From contig JBDKGS010000024.1 of the NCBI GenBank assembly GCA_039798065.1, forward strand, positions 1 through 23,832: a stretch of DNA of 23,832 nucleotides. Reading direction: 5' to 3'. The stretch comes from UBA5070 sp039798065 (GTDB taxonomy: Bacteria; Fibrobacterota; Fibrobacteria; UBA5070). Positions 6,965-14,849 of this stretch are shown in pieces (within the stretch, counting starts at the first letter, position 1; each line of letters begins with the position of its first letter). The position numbers and the translations under genes were made by a program. The notes below the pieces were generated by a model. It did no database searches and was not told the origin of the DNA. It saw only the letters and a program-made list of their open reading frames with translations.

Positions 6965-7705
6965 TCATGCGAACGCCTTGATCATCCAAAAGACGGTCCA
7001 GATCCCGAAGCTGGTTTCCAGCCAGCCAGCGGCCTTCCAACTCATGCCACGACGACGTCCCAAAGGCGCCAGCGACAATCTCGCAAAAACCGGGGTCAAC
7101 GCGAACAGGGTCGGCAGGAATTCGAACGACAAATATTGGCAAATACCGACGGTGCCGATGGCAAGACCGGATAACCACCCAAGCGGCACCAGGGACCGAT
7201 GTTTGCCAGGCATGACGGCCTGCACAAACACCACACCGCCGCCAAATCCAAGCCCCAGGACCCACCACGACCAAACCAGCTCATGGAGTGGAGCCGCCCG
7301 CGAAGCCAGGACCAACGCCGCGCAACCTGACAAAGCCGCCGCGCCAGCCAAATGTGCACCGAACGCGGCCAGACGAACACGAGCGGCGACCCGCTCGCGC
7401 TGACGCAGACCTTGCGCCAAAAAACCGAAGGTCCCGACCACCGCGCCAACCAGGGCGAACCTCGCGCCAAGAGAATGCACCACAGCCAGCGACAGCGCCG
7501 CCGACAGGACGGATTCCGTCTTCCAGATCCATCGAGGCGCTGCCATTTCCAGCCATGCCGCCTGCGCCAAGAAGGCTAGCACGACGGAAATTGTCACCAA
7601 CAGGGCGACCATCCCCGCTGGCGAATCCCCGACGTTCCAACCCGCGACCAGGGCCAGGGTCGTCATGACCCAAGCCCCGTGCTCCCTGGGAAGCGGCAGT
7701 CGCAA
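6965..7705 (-). CDS. ywiC: YwiC-like integral membrane protein
   Basis: The product is a 246-residue, strongly hydrophobic protein with about seven or eight predicted membrane segments. It begins RLPLPREHGAWVM, the N-terminal signature of the YwiC-like family. The biochemical function is unknown; the namesake in Bacillus subtilis sits beside nitrate-respiration genes, and here it follows norB-ric, which supports a link to nitrogen-oxide respiration. The start is a TTG at 7705: the upstream frame is closed two codons earlier by the ric stop codon (TAG), and the first ATG lies after the conserved REHGAW motif, so TTG is the only choice that keeps the signature. The gap to ric is 10 bp, so the two are probably co-transcribed. 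Confidence 0.82.
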   Translation of the reverse strand: MRLPLPREHGAWVMTTLALVAGWNVGDSPAGMVALLVTISVVLAFLAQAAWLEMAAPRWIWKTESVLSAALSLAVVHSLGARFALVGAVVGTFGFLAQGLRQRERVAARVRLAAFGAHLAGAAALSGCAALVLASRAAPLHELVWSWWVLGLGFGGGVVFVQAVMPGKHRSLVPLGWLSGLAIGTVGICQYLSFEFLPTLFALTPVFARLSLAPLGRRRGMSWKAAGWLETSFGIWTVFWMIKAFA

Positions 7706-7715
7706 CGGGTGCTAC

Positions 7716-8417
7716 CTAGGCTTGCAGCGCCCGGATGCGCGCATGCAGCACTTCGTTCTCCAGATGCACGTGGGCCCGCGTGTTGCGGTCGAGCTCCTGA
7801 AGAGCGTCGTACAAGGCGCGCCAGGTGTTGCAGGCGTGTTCCGGCGGACGGAATCCGTCCGTTGCCTTCACAAGCCCTTCCAACAAGGCGCCGACCACCA
7901 GGTGTTCACGCTCCATGACACCGACCGGGCCTTCCAGCGAATCCACTGTATGGCAACCCAGCTGGACCATCCCTGTGCTTTCCAGATGGAGCGCGGCCGG
8001 GAACAGAATCTTCTCTTCCTTCTCCAGGTGCGGCACCATCTCCTGCATCAGTTCATCGAACAACCGGCCCGCCTCGACGGTTTCTGGCGCATGGTCGCCA
8101 TGCACACGCGCCACCTTGCTGGACAACTGCGCGATGCGAGGGAGATTCTCCTTGAGCCAGTCGTGATGGGCGGTCAGAATATGTCCGATCAGCTCCTTCA
8201 TCGAAGCATCGCGCCAATCGCGATCCTGGGCCACCACAGGCAGCGCCTCCAGCGAAGACAAGAACGATTCGACGTCGATTCCGGCCTGCGAAGCGGCCTC
8301 GCGCAGACTGCGCTTGCCTCCGCAGCAATAGTCGATCCCGTGGCTTTCAAACAGGCGCGAGCGCGAAGGACGTTCCGCAACCAGTTCACCGATGGTACGT
8401 TCCAACAACGAGTTCAT
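7716..8417 (-). CDS. ric: Iron-sulfur cluster repair di-iron protein (Ric/YtfE/DnrN)
   Basis: Ric proteins are hemerythrin-like di-iron proteins that help restore iron-sulfur clusters damaged by nitric oxide and oxidative stress. The 233-residue product has the N-terminal ScdA-type domain with HGIDYCCGG (residues 26-34), then a hemerythrin-like four-helix domain with His/Glu ligand candidates in AHHDWLKE, HLEKEEKILFPA, EREHLVVG and HVHLENEVL. The ATG at 8417 overlaps the norB stop (ATGA); a longer frame reaches into norB and is not needed. Pairing with a nitric oxide reductase is common and points to nitrosative-stress defence. It probably acts in the cytoplasm. Confidence 0.93.
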   Translation of the reverse strand: MNSLLERTIGELVAERPSRSRLFESHGIDYCCGGKRSLREAASQAGIDVESFLSSLEALPVVAQDRDWRDASMKELIGHILTAHHDWLKENLPRIAQLSSKVARVHGDHAPETVEAGRLFDELMQEMVPHLEKEEKILFPAALHLESTGMVQLGCHTVDSLEGPVGVMEREHLVVGALLEGLVKATDGFRPPEHACNTWRALYDALQELDRNTRAHVHLENEVLHARIRALQA

Positions 8418-10597
8418 GGCTGTTCCTTTCGAGCGAGAATTTTCACGACCAGAGTGGTGAAGACCGCGGCCAAGATCAGCAAGGCAACTCCAAACACGAT
8501 ATCCCCCGGCACGCGCATCCATTTGAGCGTGGTCATGACGGGCGTGTTCAGGAATTCAGCCGATCGCGCCGACCACAGACCCGTGTCGATCGATTCTGCA
8601 GTCTGCAGAATTCCGATGGGCAGCAGGGAAAGCAGGACCATCGCCGACAACCCGATATTGAGTCCCCAGAACGACCAACGCAGCGGCTTCTCGGGAAGCT
8701 CGCCAGGCCAAGCGGCGCGCAGGCAGAACAGCACGAAGGCCAACCCCAGGAACCCGTACACGCCGAACAGCGCGGTGTGCCCGTGGACCGGAGTCAGATT
8801 CAATCCCTGCATGTAGTACAAGGCGATCGGGGGATTGATCAGGAATCCGAACAATCCGGCGCCGACAAAATTCCAGAACGAGACGGCCAGGAAGAAGTAA
8901 ACGGGCCACTTCCAACGACGCATCCAAGCGATGTCAAGATGGCGAATGGTCGATGCGGCTTCGAATCCAACCAATGTGAGCGGAACGATTTCCAGCGCCG
9001 AGAAAATGGAACCCAACGCCACCACCGACATCGGTGTGCCGGTGAAGTAGAGATGGTGGAATGTCCCCAAAATGCCGCCGCCCAAAAAGACGGCCGTGGC
9101 CACCACGGCGGCGCGCCCTGCGCTGCGGGGATTCACCAAACCCATTTTCGCGAACAAAAACCCGATCGCCGCCGTCGCGAAGACTTCGAAGAATCCTTCC
9201 ACCCAAAGGTGGACCACCCACCAGCGCCAGTATTCGGCCATGGAAAGATGCGTGTGCTGTCCCCACATCAGGCCTGCTCCGTAGAACATGCCGATCGCGC
9301 CCGCCGAAAGGCTGAACAGCCAAAGCAACGACTTGCCTTCGGGCTGTTTGAACGCCGGAGCCAATCCGCGCATCACCAGGAAGAACCAGAACAACAATCC
9401 GCCAAACAACAGGATCTGCCAAAATCTGCCAAGGTCCACGTACTCGTAGCCCTGGTGACCGAACCAGAAATTGACATCAAGGCCCAGTCTTTGCATCACA
9501 CCCAGCCATTCGCCGGCCATCGATCCGAACACGACCACCACCAACGCGCCCAAGAGGATGTGCACCCCCAGCGCCTGGCCCTTGGGCTCGCGTCCCGCGA
9601 CGGCGGGAGCCAGGAACAATCCCGTTGCTAGCCACGAGGTCGCGATCCAGAAAATGCCAAGCTGAACGTGCCATGTGCGACCCACACCGTAGGGCAGATA
9701 TTTGGCCACATCCAAGCCGTAGAACCCATTGCCTTCCACGCCATAGTGGGCGACCACGCCACCCAAAGTCACCTGCACCACCATCAAAAGACTCACGACC
9801 GCGAAGTACAACAACGAAGCTTTCATGGATGCCGTGAGCACGATGCCGCGCAGCGGATCGCTGGACGGAATCTGGTGCGGCTCGCCGTTCTTGGCGCTCG
9901 CGTGCCACCAGACCAACCCCGCGACACCCGCCAGCAGAACCAGGACGGATGCCATGGACCAAAGCAGGATGGCCGACGAGGGAATGTTCCCCGCAAGCGG
10001 CTCATGCGGCCAGTTGTTGGAGTACGAAATTTTCGAGCCGGGACGTTCGGCGGCGCATGCCCACGAGGCCCAGAACAAGAACGCATCGAGTGCCGCCAGC
10101 TTGGCGGTATCGGTGACCGACGCGTCGCGCAAGGCGTAGGCGCTGCGCAACTTGCTTTCCGAAGCGGCACCGCCGAACAGATCGCGGTAGTGCCCGCCCA
10201 CTTGACGCACGGCTTGCGCCCGTGCAGCAGAAATTGTCAAGATTCCGGTCGCGGCATCGTAGCCGTTCTGGCGCAGAAGCAACTTGACAGAATCTGGCGA
10301 AATCTTCAGTTCACCCAAAGCCACGGCTTCGCGGTGCAAGCGATCGGCCGACCAGTCGGGAGCCAGGTAGGCGCCGTGTCCCCACACCGAACCGACTTCC
10401 TGTCCGCCCATCGACTGCCACACGTTCTGGCCATCGCGAATTTGTTCGCCTGTGAACAATACGCTGCCGTCGACGGCGACCACGCGTTCGGGACGCGGAG
10501 GGGCTTGGCGCCAAATCTCGGTTCCACCCCACAAAAGGACCGCGAAGGAGAGCGCCGCAACGATCCCCAGGATGGTCCAAGCTCGTCTGTCTGTCAT
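8414..10597 (-). CDS. norB: Quinol-dependent nitric oxide reductase (qNOR/NorZ)
   Basis: This heme-copper-oxidase-family enzyme reduces 2 NO to N2O at a heme/non-heme-iron site in the inner membrane, taking electrons directly from quinol. The 727-residue length is that of the fused single-subunit qNOR rather than cytochrome-linked NorB. After an N-terminal membrane segment there is a long periplasmic domain (about residues 30-200, including GQNVWQSMGGQEVGSVWGHG), then about twelve or thirteen membrane helices. Family motifs visible are RTWHVQLGIFWIA, FGHQGYEYVDLGRFWQ, HLWVEGFFEVFA (Glu near the iron site), GTFHHLYFTG and PVHGHTALFGVYG. The start at 10597 was chosen over 10609 because GGAG lies 7 bp upstream. 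The gene leads an operon with ric and ywiC and is divergent from moaC. It may serve denitrification or detoxification; no nitrite reductase is in view. Confidence 0.96.
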   Translation of the reverse strand: MTDRRAWTILGIVAALSFAVLLWGGTEIWRQAPPRPERVVAVDGSVLFTGEQIRDGQNVWQSMGGQEVGSVWGHGAYLAPDWSADRLHREAVALGELKISPDSVKLLLRQNGYDAATGILTISAARAQAVRQVGGHYRDLFGGAASESKLRSAYALRDASVTDTAKLAALDAFLFWASWACAAERPGSKISYSNNWPHEPLAGNIPSSAILLWSMASVLVLLAGVAGLVWWHASAKNGEPHQIPSSDPLRGIVLTASMKASLLYFAVVSLLMVVQVTLGGVVAHYGVEGNGFYGLDVAKYLPYGVGRTWHVQLGIFWIATSWLATGLFLAPAVAGREPKGQALGVHILLGALVVVVFGSMAGEWLGVMQRLGLDVNFWFGHQGYEYVDLGRFWQILLFGGLLFWFFLVMRGLAPAFKQPEGKSLLWLFSLSAGAIGMFYGAGLMWGQHTHLSMAEYWRWWVVHLWVEGFFEVFATAAIGFLFAKMGLVNPRSAGRAAVVATAVFLGGGILGTFHHLYFTGTPMSVVALGSIFSALEIVPLTLVGFEAASTIRHLDIAWMRRWKWPVYFFLAVSFWNFVGAGLFGFLINPPIALYYMQGLNLTPVHGHTALFGVYGFLGLAFVLFCLRAAWPGELPEKPLRWSFWGLNIGLSAMVLLSLLPIGILQTAESIDTGLWSARSAEFLNTPVMTTLKWMRVPGDIVFGVALLILAAVFTTLVVKILARKEQP

Positions 10598-10715
10598 GTT
10601 CAACTCCATTGGCCGCTTTGCAGGAGATCGGACAAATGCCTTCGGGATGGACGGACCATCGTAGTAGGAAGACCTTCAAGATCCCTGTGATCGCCCAAGG
10701 CTCGTTTTGCGAACA

Positions 10716-10743
10716 TTGGACTGTTTGAGGATATAAATATACA
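10716..10743 (+). promoter_or_regulatory. Possible moaC promoter
   Basis: TTGGAC (10716-10721) and TATACA (10738-10743) are spaced by 16 bp in the AT-rich core of the norB-moaC divergent region. The -35 match is poor, and the placement overlaps the predicted norB promoter on the other strand. This is a guess from spacing and AT content. Confidence 0.28.
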
Positions 10744-10763
10744 CAGTTATTTAATTAAGGCAA
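10736..10763 (-). promoter_or_regulatory. Predicted promoter of norB-ric-ywiC
   Basis: On the minus strand TTGCCT (10763-10758), a 16-bp spacer and TATATT (10741-10736) form a sigma-70-like promoter about 140 bp before norB. The spacer contains AATTAAATAACTGTG (10756-10742), which matches the nap promoter spacer in 13 of 15 positions. The rest of the 219-bp intergenic region (10598-10816) holds TTCAAGATCC (10675-10684), also found upstream of nap (4463-4472), and no recognisable RNA gene. Confidence 0.4.
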
Positions 10764-10816
10764 ATCGCATCCACAAACCGCGCCAGCTTCGATGGCTGGG
10801 ATTAGCTTGGTGACCC

Positions 10817-11293
10817 ATGAACCAGAATCTGACACATGTGGACGAAACCGGTCTTCCATCGATGGTGGATGTCGGGGGTCGCGAGGCCACCCGGCGCGAA
10901 GCCACCGCCCAAGCCATCGTGATTTTGCCCCCCGAAGTGCAGGCCCTGGCCAAGGACGGCGAAATCTTCGCCCCCAAGGGCCCGGTCTTCGCGACAGCCA
11001 TTGTCGCGGGAACCCTCGCCGTCAAGCGCACATCCGACCTCATCCCCTTTTGCCATCCGCTGCCGGTGGAAAAAATCCGGATCCGCTGCGAACTGGTGGA
11101 TGGAGCCGCGGTCATTTTCTGTACGGTGGCCTGCACGGCCCGCACCGGAGTGGAAATGGAAGCGCTGACTGGCGCGTCCGTGGCGGCCTTGACGGTTTAC
11201 GACATGTGCAAGGCACTCAGCCTTGGCATGGAAATCCGCGAAGTCAAGCTCCTGGAAAAAACCGGCGGCCGGAGGAACTACTCGACCGTTTGA
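10817..11293 (+). CDS. moaC: Cyclic pyranopterin monophosphate synthase MoaC
   Basis: MoaC works after MoaA in the first step of molybdopterin synthesis, closing the cyclic pyranopterin monophosphate ring. The 158-residue product has the family length. Conserved segments are MVDVGGREATRREA near residues 16-29, KRTSDLIPFCHPL (active-site region with His), ARTGVEMEALTGAS and YDMCKAL. It is the only molybdenum-cofactor gene on the plus strand, divergent from norB. No strong ribosome-binding site precedes the ATG. Its stop directly abuts the moaE stop on the other strand, forming TGATCA. Confidence 0.97.
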   Translation: MNQNLTHVDETGLPSMVDVGGREATRREATAQAIVILPPEVQALAKDGEIFAPKGPVFATAIVAGTLAVKRTSDLIPFCHPLPVEKIRIRCELVDGAAVIFCTVACTARTGVEMEALTGASVAALTVYDMCKALSLGMEIREVKLLEKTGGRRNYSTV

Positions 11294-11788
11294 TCAGCCG
11301 TGGGAGTGTCCTTCGTGGTGATGCGCATGGGTGTCCCCATGATCGTGGCCCTGCGCGCACGCATCGCACCTCACCCATTCATGCGTCCCATCGGCGAAGA
11401 ATTCCTTTTTCCACACCGGCAGCGAGATCTTGATCTCGTCGATGATCCATTCGCAAGCCGCCAAAGCTTCACGCCGATGCGCACTGGAAACGCCGATCCA
11501 AACCGCCACGCCGCCGATCTCCAACGGCCCGACCCGATGCACCGCCGCCGCCTTGTGCACACCGAACTTTTCCACCGCTTGCATCAGGATACGCGTGCCT
11601 TCCTTGACACACAAGGCCGGATAGGCGTCGTAGGCCAAGCGAAGCACCGGTTTGCCTTCGTGGTGGTCGCGTACCCACCCCTCGAAACTCGCGAAGCCAC
11701 CGCAATAGGGATCGCGCAGCAGAGCCTGCAGAGCGGCGGTGTCCAGGTCGTCCGTGGACAACGAGAAGTTGACAGAATCCGTCATCAC
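11294..11788 (-). CDS. moaE: Molybdopterin synthase large subunit MoaE with a His-rich tail
   Basis: MoaE, with thiocarboxylated MoaD, adds the dithiolene sulfurs that turn cyclic pyranopterin monophosphate into molybdopterin. The core (about residues 1-140 of 164) shows GFASFEGWVRDHHEG, the AYPALCVKEG stretch, HRVGPLEIGG and the catalytic-lysine region DEIKISLPVWKKE. After WVR the protein continues with residues 141-164, an unusual tail containing CDAC and eight His, which looks metal-binding. The start is either a GTG at 11788 (GGAGG seven bases upstream) or the ATG directly after it. The gene begins 3 bp after the moaD stop, so MoaD and MoaE are made together. Confidence 0.94.
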   Translation of the reverse strand: MMTDSVNFSLSTDDLDTAALQALLRDPYCGGFASFEGWVRDHHEGKPVLRLAYDAYPALCVKEGTRILMQAVEKFGVHKAAAVHRVGPLEIGGVAVWIGVSSAHRREALAACEWIIDEIKISLPVWKKEFFADGTHEWVRCDACAQGHDHGDTHAHHHEGHSHG

Positions 11789-11791
11789 CGT

Positions 11792-12031
11792 CTAGCCTCC
11801 CGATACCGGCGGCAGGAAGACCACCGTGTCGCCGTCGGCCAAGGCATGGCTCCATTCCGAGAACTCGTCGTTGACGGCCACCGAGAAATGGACGGGATCC
11901 AGTCCGAACCCGTGTTTGCGCTCCAGTTCGTGCCACAGCCCCAGAGGATCGACGGATTCCGTCGCGACGGTTTCCGAATCGACCCTGGTGCGGTCGCGCA
12001 GAATGGCGAAGTAGTGGACGGTGACGTTCAT
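11792..12031 (-). CDS. moaD: Molybdopterin synthase sulfur-carrier subunit MoaD
   Basis: MoaD is a ubiquitin-like sulfur carrier: its C-terminal Gly-Gly is adenylylated and thiocarboxylated, then donates sulfur within the MoaD-MoaE complex. The 79-residue product has the right length, an opening strand MNVTVHYFAILRD, the FSVAVNDEF strand, DGDTVVFLPPVSGG at the end and the required terminal GG. The ATG at 12031 overlaps the mobBA stop (ATGA). The same frame stays open far upstream, but only as a shadow of mobBA. MoeB/ThiF-type activation is not encoded in the window. Confidence 0.95.
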   Translation of the reverse strand: MNVTVHYFAILRDRTRVDSETVATESVDPLGLWHELERKHGFGLDPVHFSVAVNDEFSEWSHALADGDTVVFLPPVSGG

Positions 12032-13173
12032 GTGGAGCTCCGGGAAATGTCTCGCAACGCCGATTCGCGTTCGACAGGGGTGTTGGCGTTGAACAGAATC
12101 CGTCCTCCCGGAGAGGGCAGCGGATTCGTTCGGCTGTTGATAAGCACCTTGCGCGGGCAACGGTAACCCATCGCCAAGAACTGGAACGCACGCAGGCGCG
12201 ACTTGGGTTCCCACAACGAAAGCATGGGCTCCGGAAAACGAGCATCGGAATCGAGGAATACGGTGGCGTTGCGGAACGGATCGCGCGAATTCAGAAGGGT
12301 TTCGATGACGGTACGATCCACGAACGGCAGATCGCACCCCACCACCAGCCAGGCGGCGGTCGGATCGGTCTCCAAGGCCGTGAGAATCCCACCCAACGGA
12401 CCGTATCCCAAAAAGCGGTCGGACAAAATCCGACTTGATTCGACGCCCTCCGGCGGATTTTGTCCCGGTGCGCGCGAAACGAGCGGATCGAGATCCATTT
12501 CCAGCATGAGATCGCACAGCCACGAGCCTTGCGACTTGTCGCGATAAGCCAGCGTGGCCTTGTCCTCCCCCATGCGTCGGCTTTCGCCACCCGAGAGCAC
12601 CAGACCTCGCACCTTCGGGATCCGTCGCGCCCAGAGCGAACGGACAAATTCTGCAATTCCAGCTATGTCGTCGCGGTGGAAGGAGGGAAGAGTCGAATCC
12701 GGTGCATCGCCCGCGTAGACCAGCCCTTCCACCGCATGGAATCGACCCTCCAACAAATTCCGCCAGGCCTCCCCCGCTTCGTCCAGGACCAGCAGCTTGG
12801 GGATCTTCGAGTCGCGGAATCCTTCCAGAAAAACCGCATCGCATTCCGAAAGACGCGATTTCCACTCGCGAAGCTCCAGCGGCCCGTGCACCAGATGCGC
12901 CGACATTTCCTGACTGCGGATGCCGACCTCGGAGCACCCCGCCGCCGATAGACGGAAAGTGTCCTTGCCTTCGCGGTCCATGCCCACGCGATGCGCGTCG
13001 CTTTTCAAGAAGCCTATCCGCAAAGGCGCGAGCGCCGGAACCAACCTCTCCAAGAGCGTGGTCTTGCCGGAACCCGAGAAGCCCGACACGGCCAACTCGA
13101 ATGGATGGACCTCGCAGGATTCCACCCACGCGCGGTCGAGCCCGCAGCCTTTGTGTTTTGTGTCGTCCGTCAT
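12028..13173 (-). CDS. mobA: MobB-MobA fusion, molybdenum-cofactor guanylylation
   Basis: MobA attaches GMP to molybdenum cofactor to give the guanine-dinucleotide form that NapA uses; MobB is an accessory GTP-binding protein. Here both are in one chain of about 381 residues. The N-terminal half is MobB: a P-loop GFSGSGKTTLLERL, then the FLKSDAH and EGFRDSKIPKLLV segments. The C-terminal half is MobA: VLSGGESRRMGEDKATL (nucleotide-binding loop) and VVGCDLPFVD. The start is uncertain: ATG at 13173 is chosen, with GTG codons at 13197 and 13191 as alternatives. A TGTGTATAT sequence just upstream (minus strand, about 13190-13182) also occurs in the norB promoter. The gene leads moaD and moaE by ATGA overlap and short spacing. 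Confidence 0.92.
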   Translation of the reverse strand: MTDDTKHKGCGLDRAWVESCEVHPFELAVSGFSGSGKTTLLERLVPALAPLRIGFLKSDAHRVGMDREGKDTFRLSAAGCSEVGIRSQEMSAHLVHGPLELREWKSRLSECDAVFLEGFRDSKIPKLLVLDEAGEAWRNLLEGRFHAVEGLVYAGDAPDSTLPSFHRDDIAGIAEFVRSLWARRIPKVRGLVLSGGESRRMGEDKATLAYRDKSQGSWLCDLMLEMDLDPLVSRAPGQNPPEGVESSRILSDRFLGYGPLGGILTALETDPTAAWLVVGCDLPFVDRTVIETLLNSRDPFRNATVFLDSDARFPEPMLSLWEPKSRLRAFQFLAMGYRCPRKVLINSRTNPLPSPGGRILFNANTPVERESALRDISRSST

Positions 13174-13290
13174 CAGACCATTGATATACACAACCACGGC
13201 AACTCGCGAAACAGGATATTCCCCTCCATTGTTCGCTGAATTCCATCCACCTGGATGTTTGGTTCCGCCCCCCCCTCGGCAACGCCCGTG

Positions 13291-14799
13291 TCAAACCGCA
13301 CGGGGCGCCGTGCCCCCCGGAAGATCCGATCCAGCCCCACCCTCGTGCCCCGCGGCCCTGCTCTTGAAATCGCGTGCGCGCCACCAGAACGCCAAAGCCC
13401 AGGCGGAAATCGACGCGACGAACAAGAATGGACGGATTTTTTCATCAGGGAACCACGCCGAGACACCCCCGATCCCGACCAAAAGCAGACAGAATCTGCC
13501 CGAGCTGCGTACGTATGCTCCGAGCCAGGGAACCATGCCGGATCCACGCCAAAGCAGGATCAGGCAAACCGCCCCTTGGACAAGAAACGACGCGCAATAC
13601 GCGAGCACACCGCCCGTCGCGCCCCAAACGGGGATCCACCAGAAATTGCATCCCACGTTCACTCCGAAGCCCGCGATCTGCGCGAGCATCCAGGACCGGC
13701 TGTTCCCCAACCCTTGGAGCATCACGCCGCTCAGGTCTCCGAAGACATTGAGATAGGTGAAAAAGGCCAACATCACGACACCGACATACCCCGTGCGGTA
13801 TTCCGCGTGCACGAGCTCGAGCAACGGCGCACCCCAGAACACCAGAACGATGAACAACAGCCCGATCAGGTTCCCGATCATCCAGATGGTGTGGTTCATC
13901 CGTTGGCGCAAGGCGTTGGTGAGCCGTCGAGCACCATCGCGGGAAAATGCCGACAAGAGGATGCCCTCGAACGATTGGCGGATGGCCATGAGGCTTCTAC
14001 CGATCATCATGATCACGTTGTAGATCTCCACGGCGCGGATGTCCGCCAAGGCGCCCAGCATCATGAGATCGACCCGACCGATCAATCCGGCCATCAGGTC
14101 GGATCCCATGATCGGAAGACTGAACCGCCAAAGCTCTCGAGGCGGAATACCGGGCCTCCCGAACGAGGTCGCCGCCGCCCGGTGGACCTTGACGAAGACA
14201 AAAATTGCCACCGCCGCGTTCGCGAGGTTCCCCAGGAAGAACCAAAAGGGCAACCCCAACGACGATCCTGAAAAATGTCCGATCAATCCTCCTCCGAACA
14301 CCACCAGCGGCAGGACGATGTTCTTGCCGATGATCTTGCCCAGCATTTCCTTATGGTTCAGGTTGGTCTGGAACACCACTTCGGAAAGCGCCAACAACGG
14401 AATGGAACCCGCCAGGAACAACAGCTCCAACCATTTCAGGTCCATTCCTCGAACGGAGAGAAACGCCGTGCGCGACATCACCAGCATCGCCAAGAAGCCA
14501 ACCATGGACGAGGCGACCACCATTCCCATCGCGGAGATCAGATCCTTGCGGTAACGCGCCGCGTTCGCCTGGCCGTACCACCAGATCAATCCACGATCCA
14601 ATCCCATCAGGCTCAATCGAAACAGCAGGTAGACAAGCGATTCCGCGAACTTGAACGTCCCCCACTGCCCTCCCGCGTAGATCCCGGCGCAAGCCAGGAC
14701 CAGAAGTGGCTCGACCGGGCGCAGAAGGTTGTCGATGAACACCATCCGCGCACCCCACCGAAGATCGAAGGCCTCCTTGGCTGGTACAGTTTCCTCCAT
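13291..14799 (-). CDS. Polysaccharide flippase-like membrane protein (MVF/Wzx type)
   Basis: The product is a 502-residue inner-membrane protein with about twelve to fourteen hydrophobic segments. Basic loops, an early DNLLRPVEPLLVL helix, a GLDRGLIWWYGQ loop and a RFSLPIMGSDLMAGLIGRVD segment resemble the MATE/MVF superfamily of O-antigen and lipid-linked sugar flippases. The ATG at 14799 is favoured because GGAGGAG lies five bases upstream; an alternative at 14853 would overlap the tolC-type stop by ATGA but has no ribosome-binding site. The hydrophilic C-terminus is Gly- and Arg-rich. It follows an efflux operon with no glycosyltransferase nearby, so the substrate is unknown. The 117-bp gap after it, before mobBA, shows only a short imperfect inverted repeat near 13250. 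Confidence 0.8.
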   Translation of the reverse strand: MEETVPAKEAFDLRWGARMVFIDNLLRPVEPLLVLACAGIYAGGQWGTFKFAESLVYLLFRLSLMGLDRGLIWWYGQANAARYRKDLISAMGMVVASSMVGFLAMLVMSRTAFLSVRGMDLKWLELLFLAGSIPLLALSEVVFQTNLNHKEMLGKIIGKNIVLPLVVFGGGLIGHFSGSSLGLPFWFFLGNLANAAVAIFVFVKVHRAAATSFGRPGIPPRELWRFSLPIMGSDLMAGLIGRVDLMMLGALADIRAVEIYNVIMMIGRSLMAIRQSFEGILLSAFSRDGARRLTNALRQRMNHTIWMIGNLIGLLFIVLVFWGAPLLELVHAEYRTGYVGVVMLAFFTYLNVFGDLSGVMLQGLGNSRSWMLAQIAGFGVNVGCNFWWIPVWGATGGVLAYCASFLVQGAVCLILLWRGSGMVPWLGAYVRSSGRFCLLLVGIGGVSAWFPDEKIRPFLFVASISAWALAFWWRARDFKSRAAGHEGGAGSDLPGGTAPRAV

Positions 14800-14849
14800 C
14801 CCCGCTCCTCCCCGATCCCATCGTGACAATTTCTGATCGACTCCGTCCT

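Noticed and set aside
5493..7403. 636-codon plus-strand open frame
   Set aside because: It lies opposite moeA and ywiC, both with clear family motifs, and has no recognisable domain itself.
10720..10747. ACTGT...ACAGT inverted repeat in the norB-moaC region as an operator
   Set aside because: The arms are only 5 bp with an 18-bp spacer, which is easily found by chance in AT-rich DNA.
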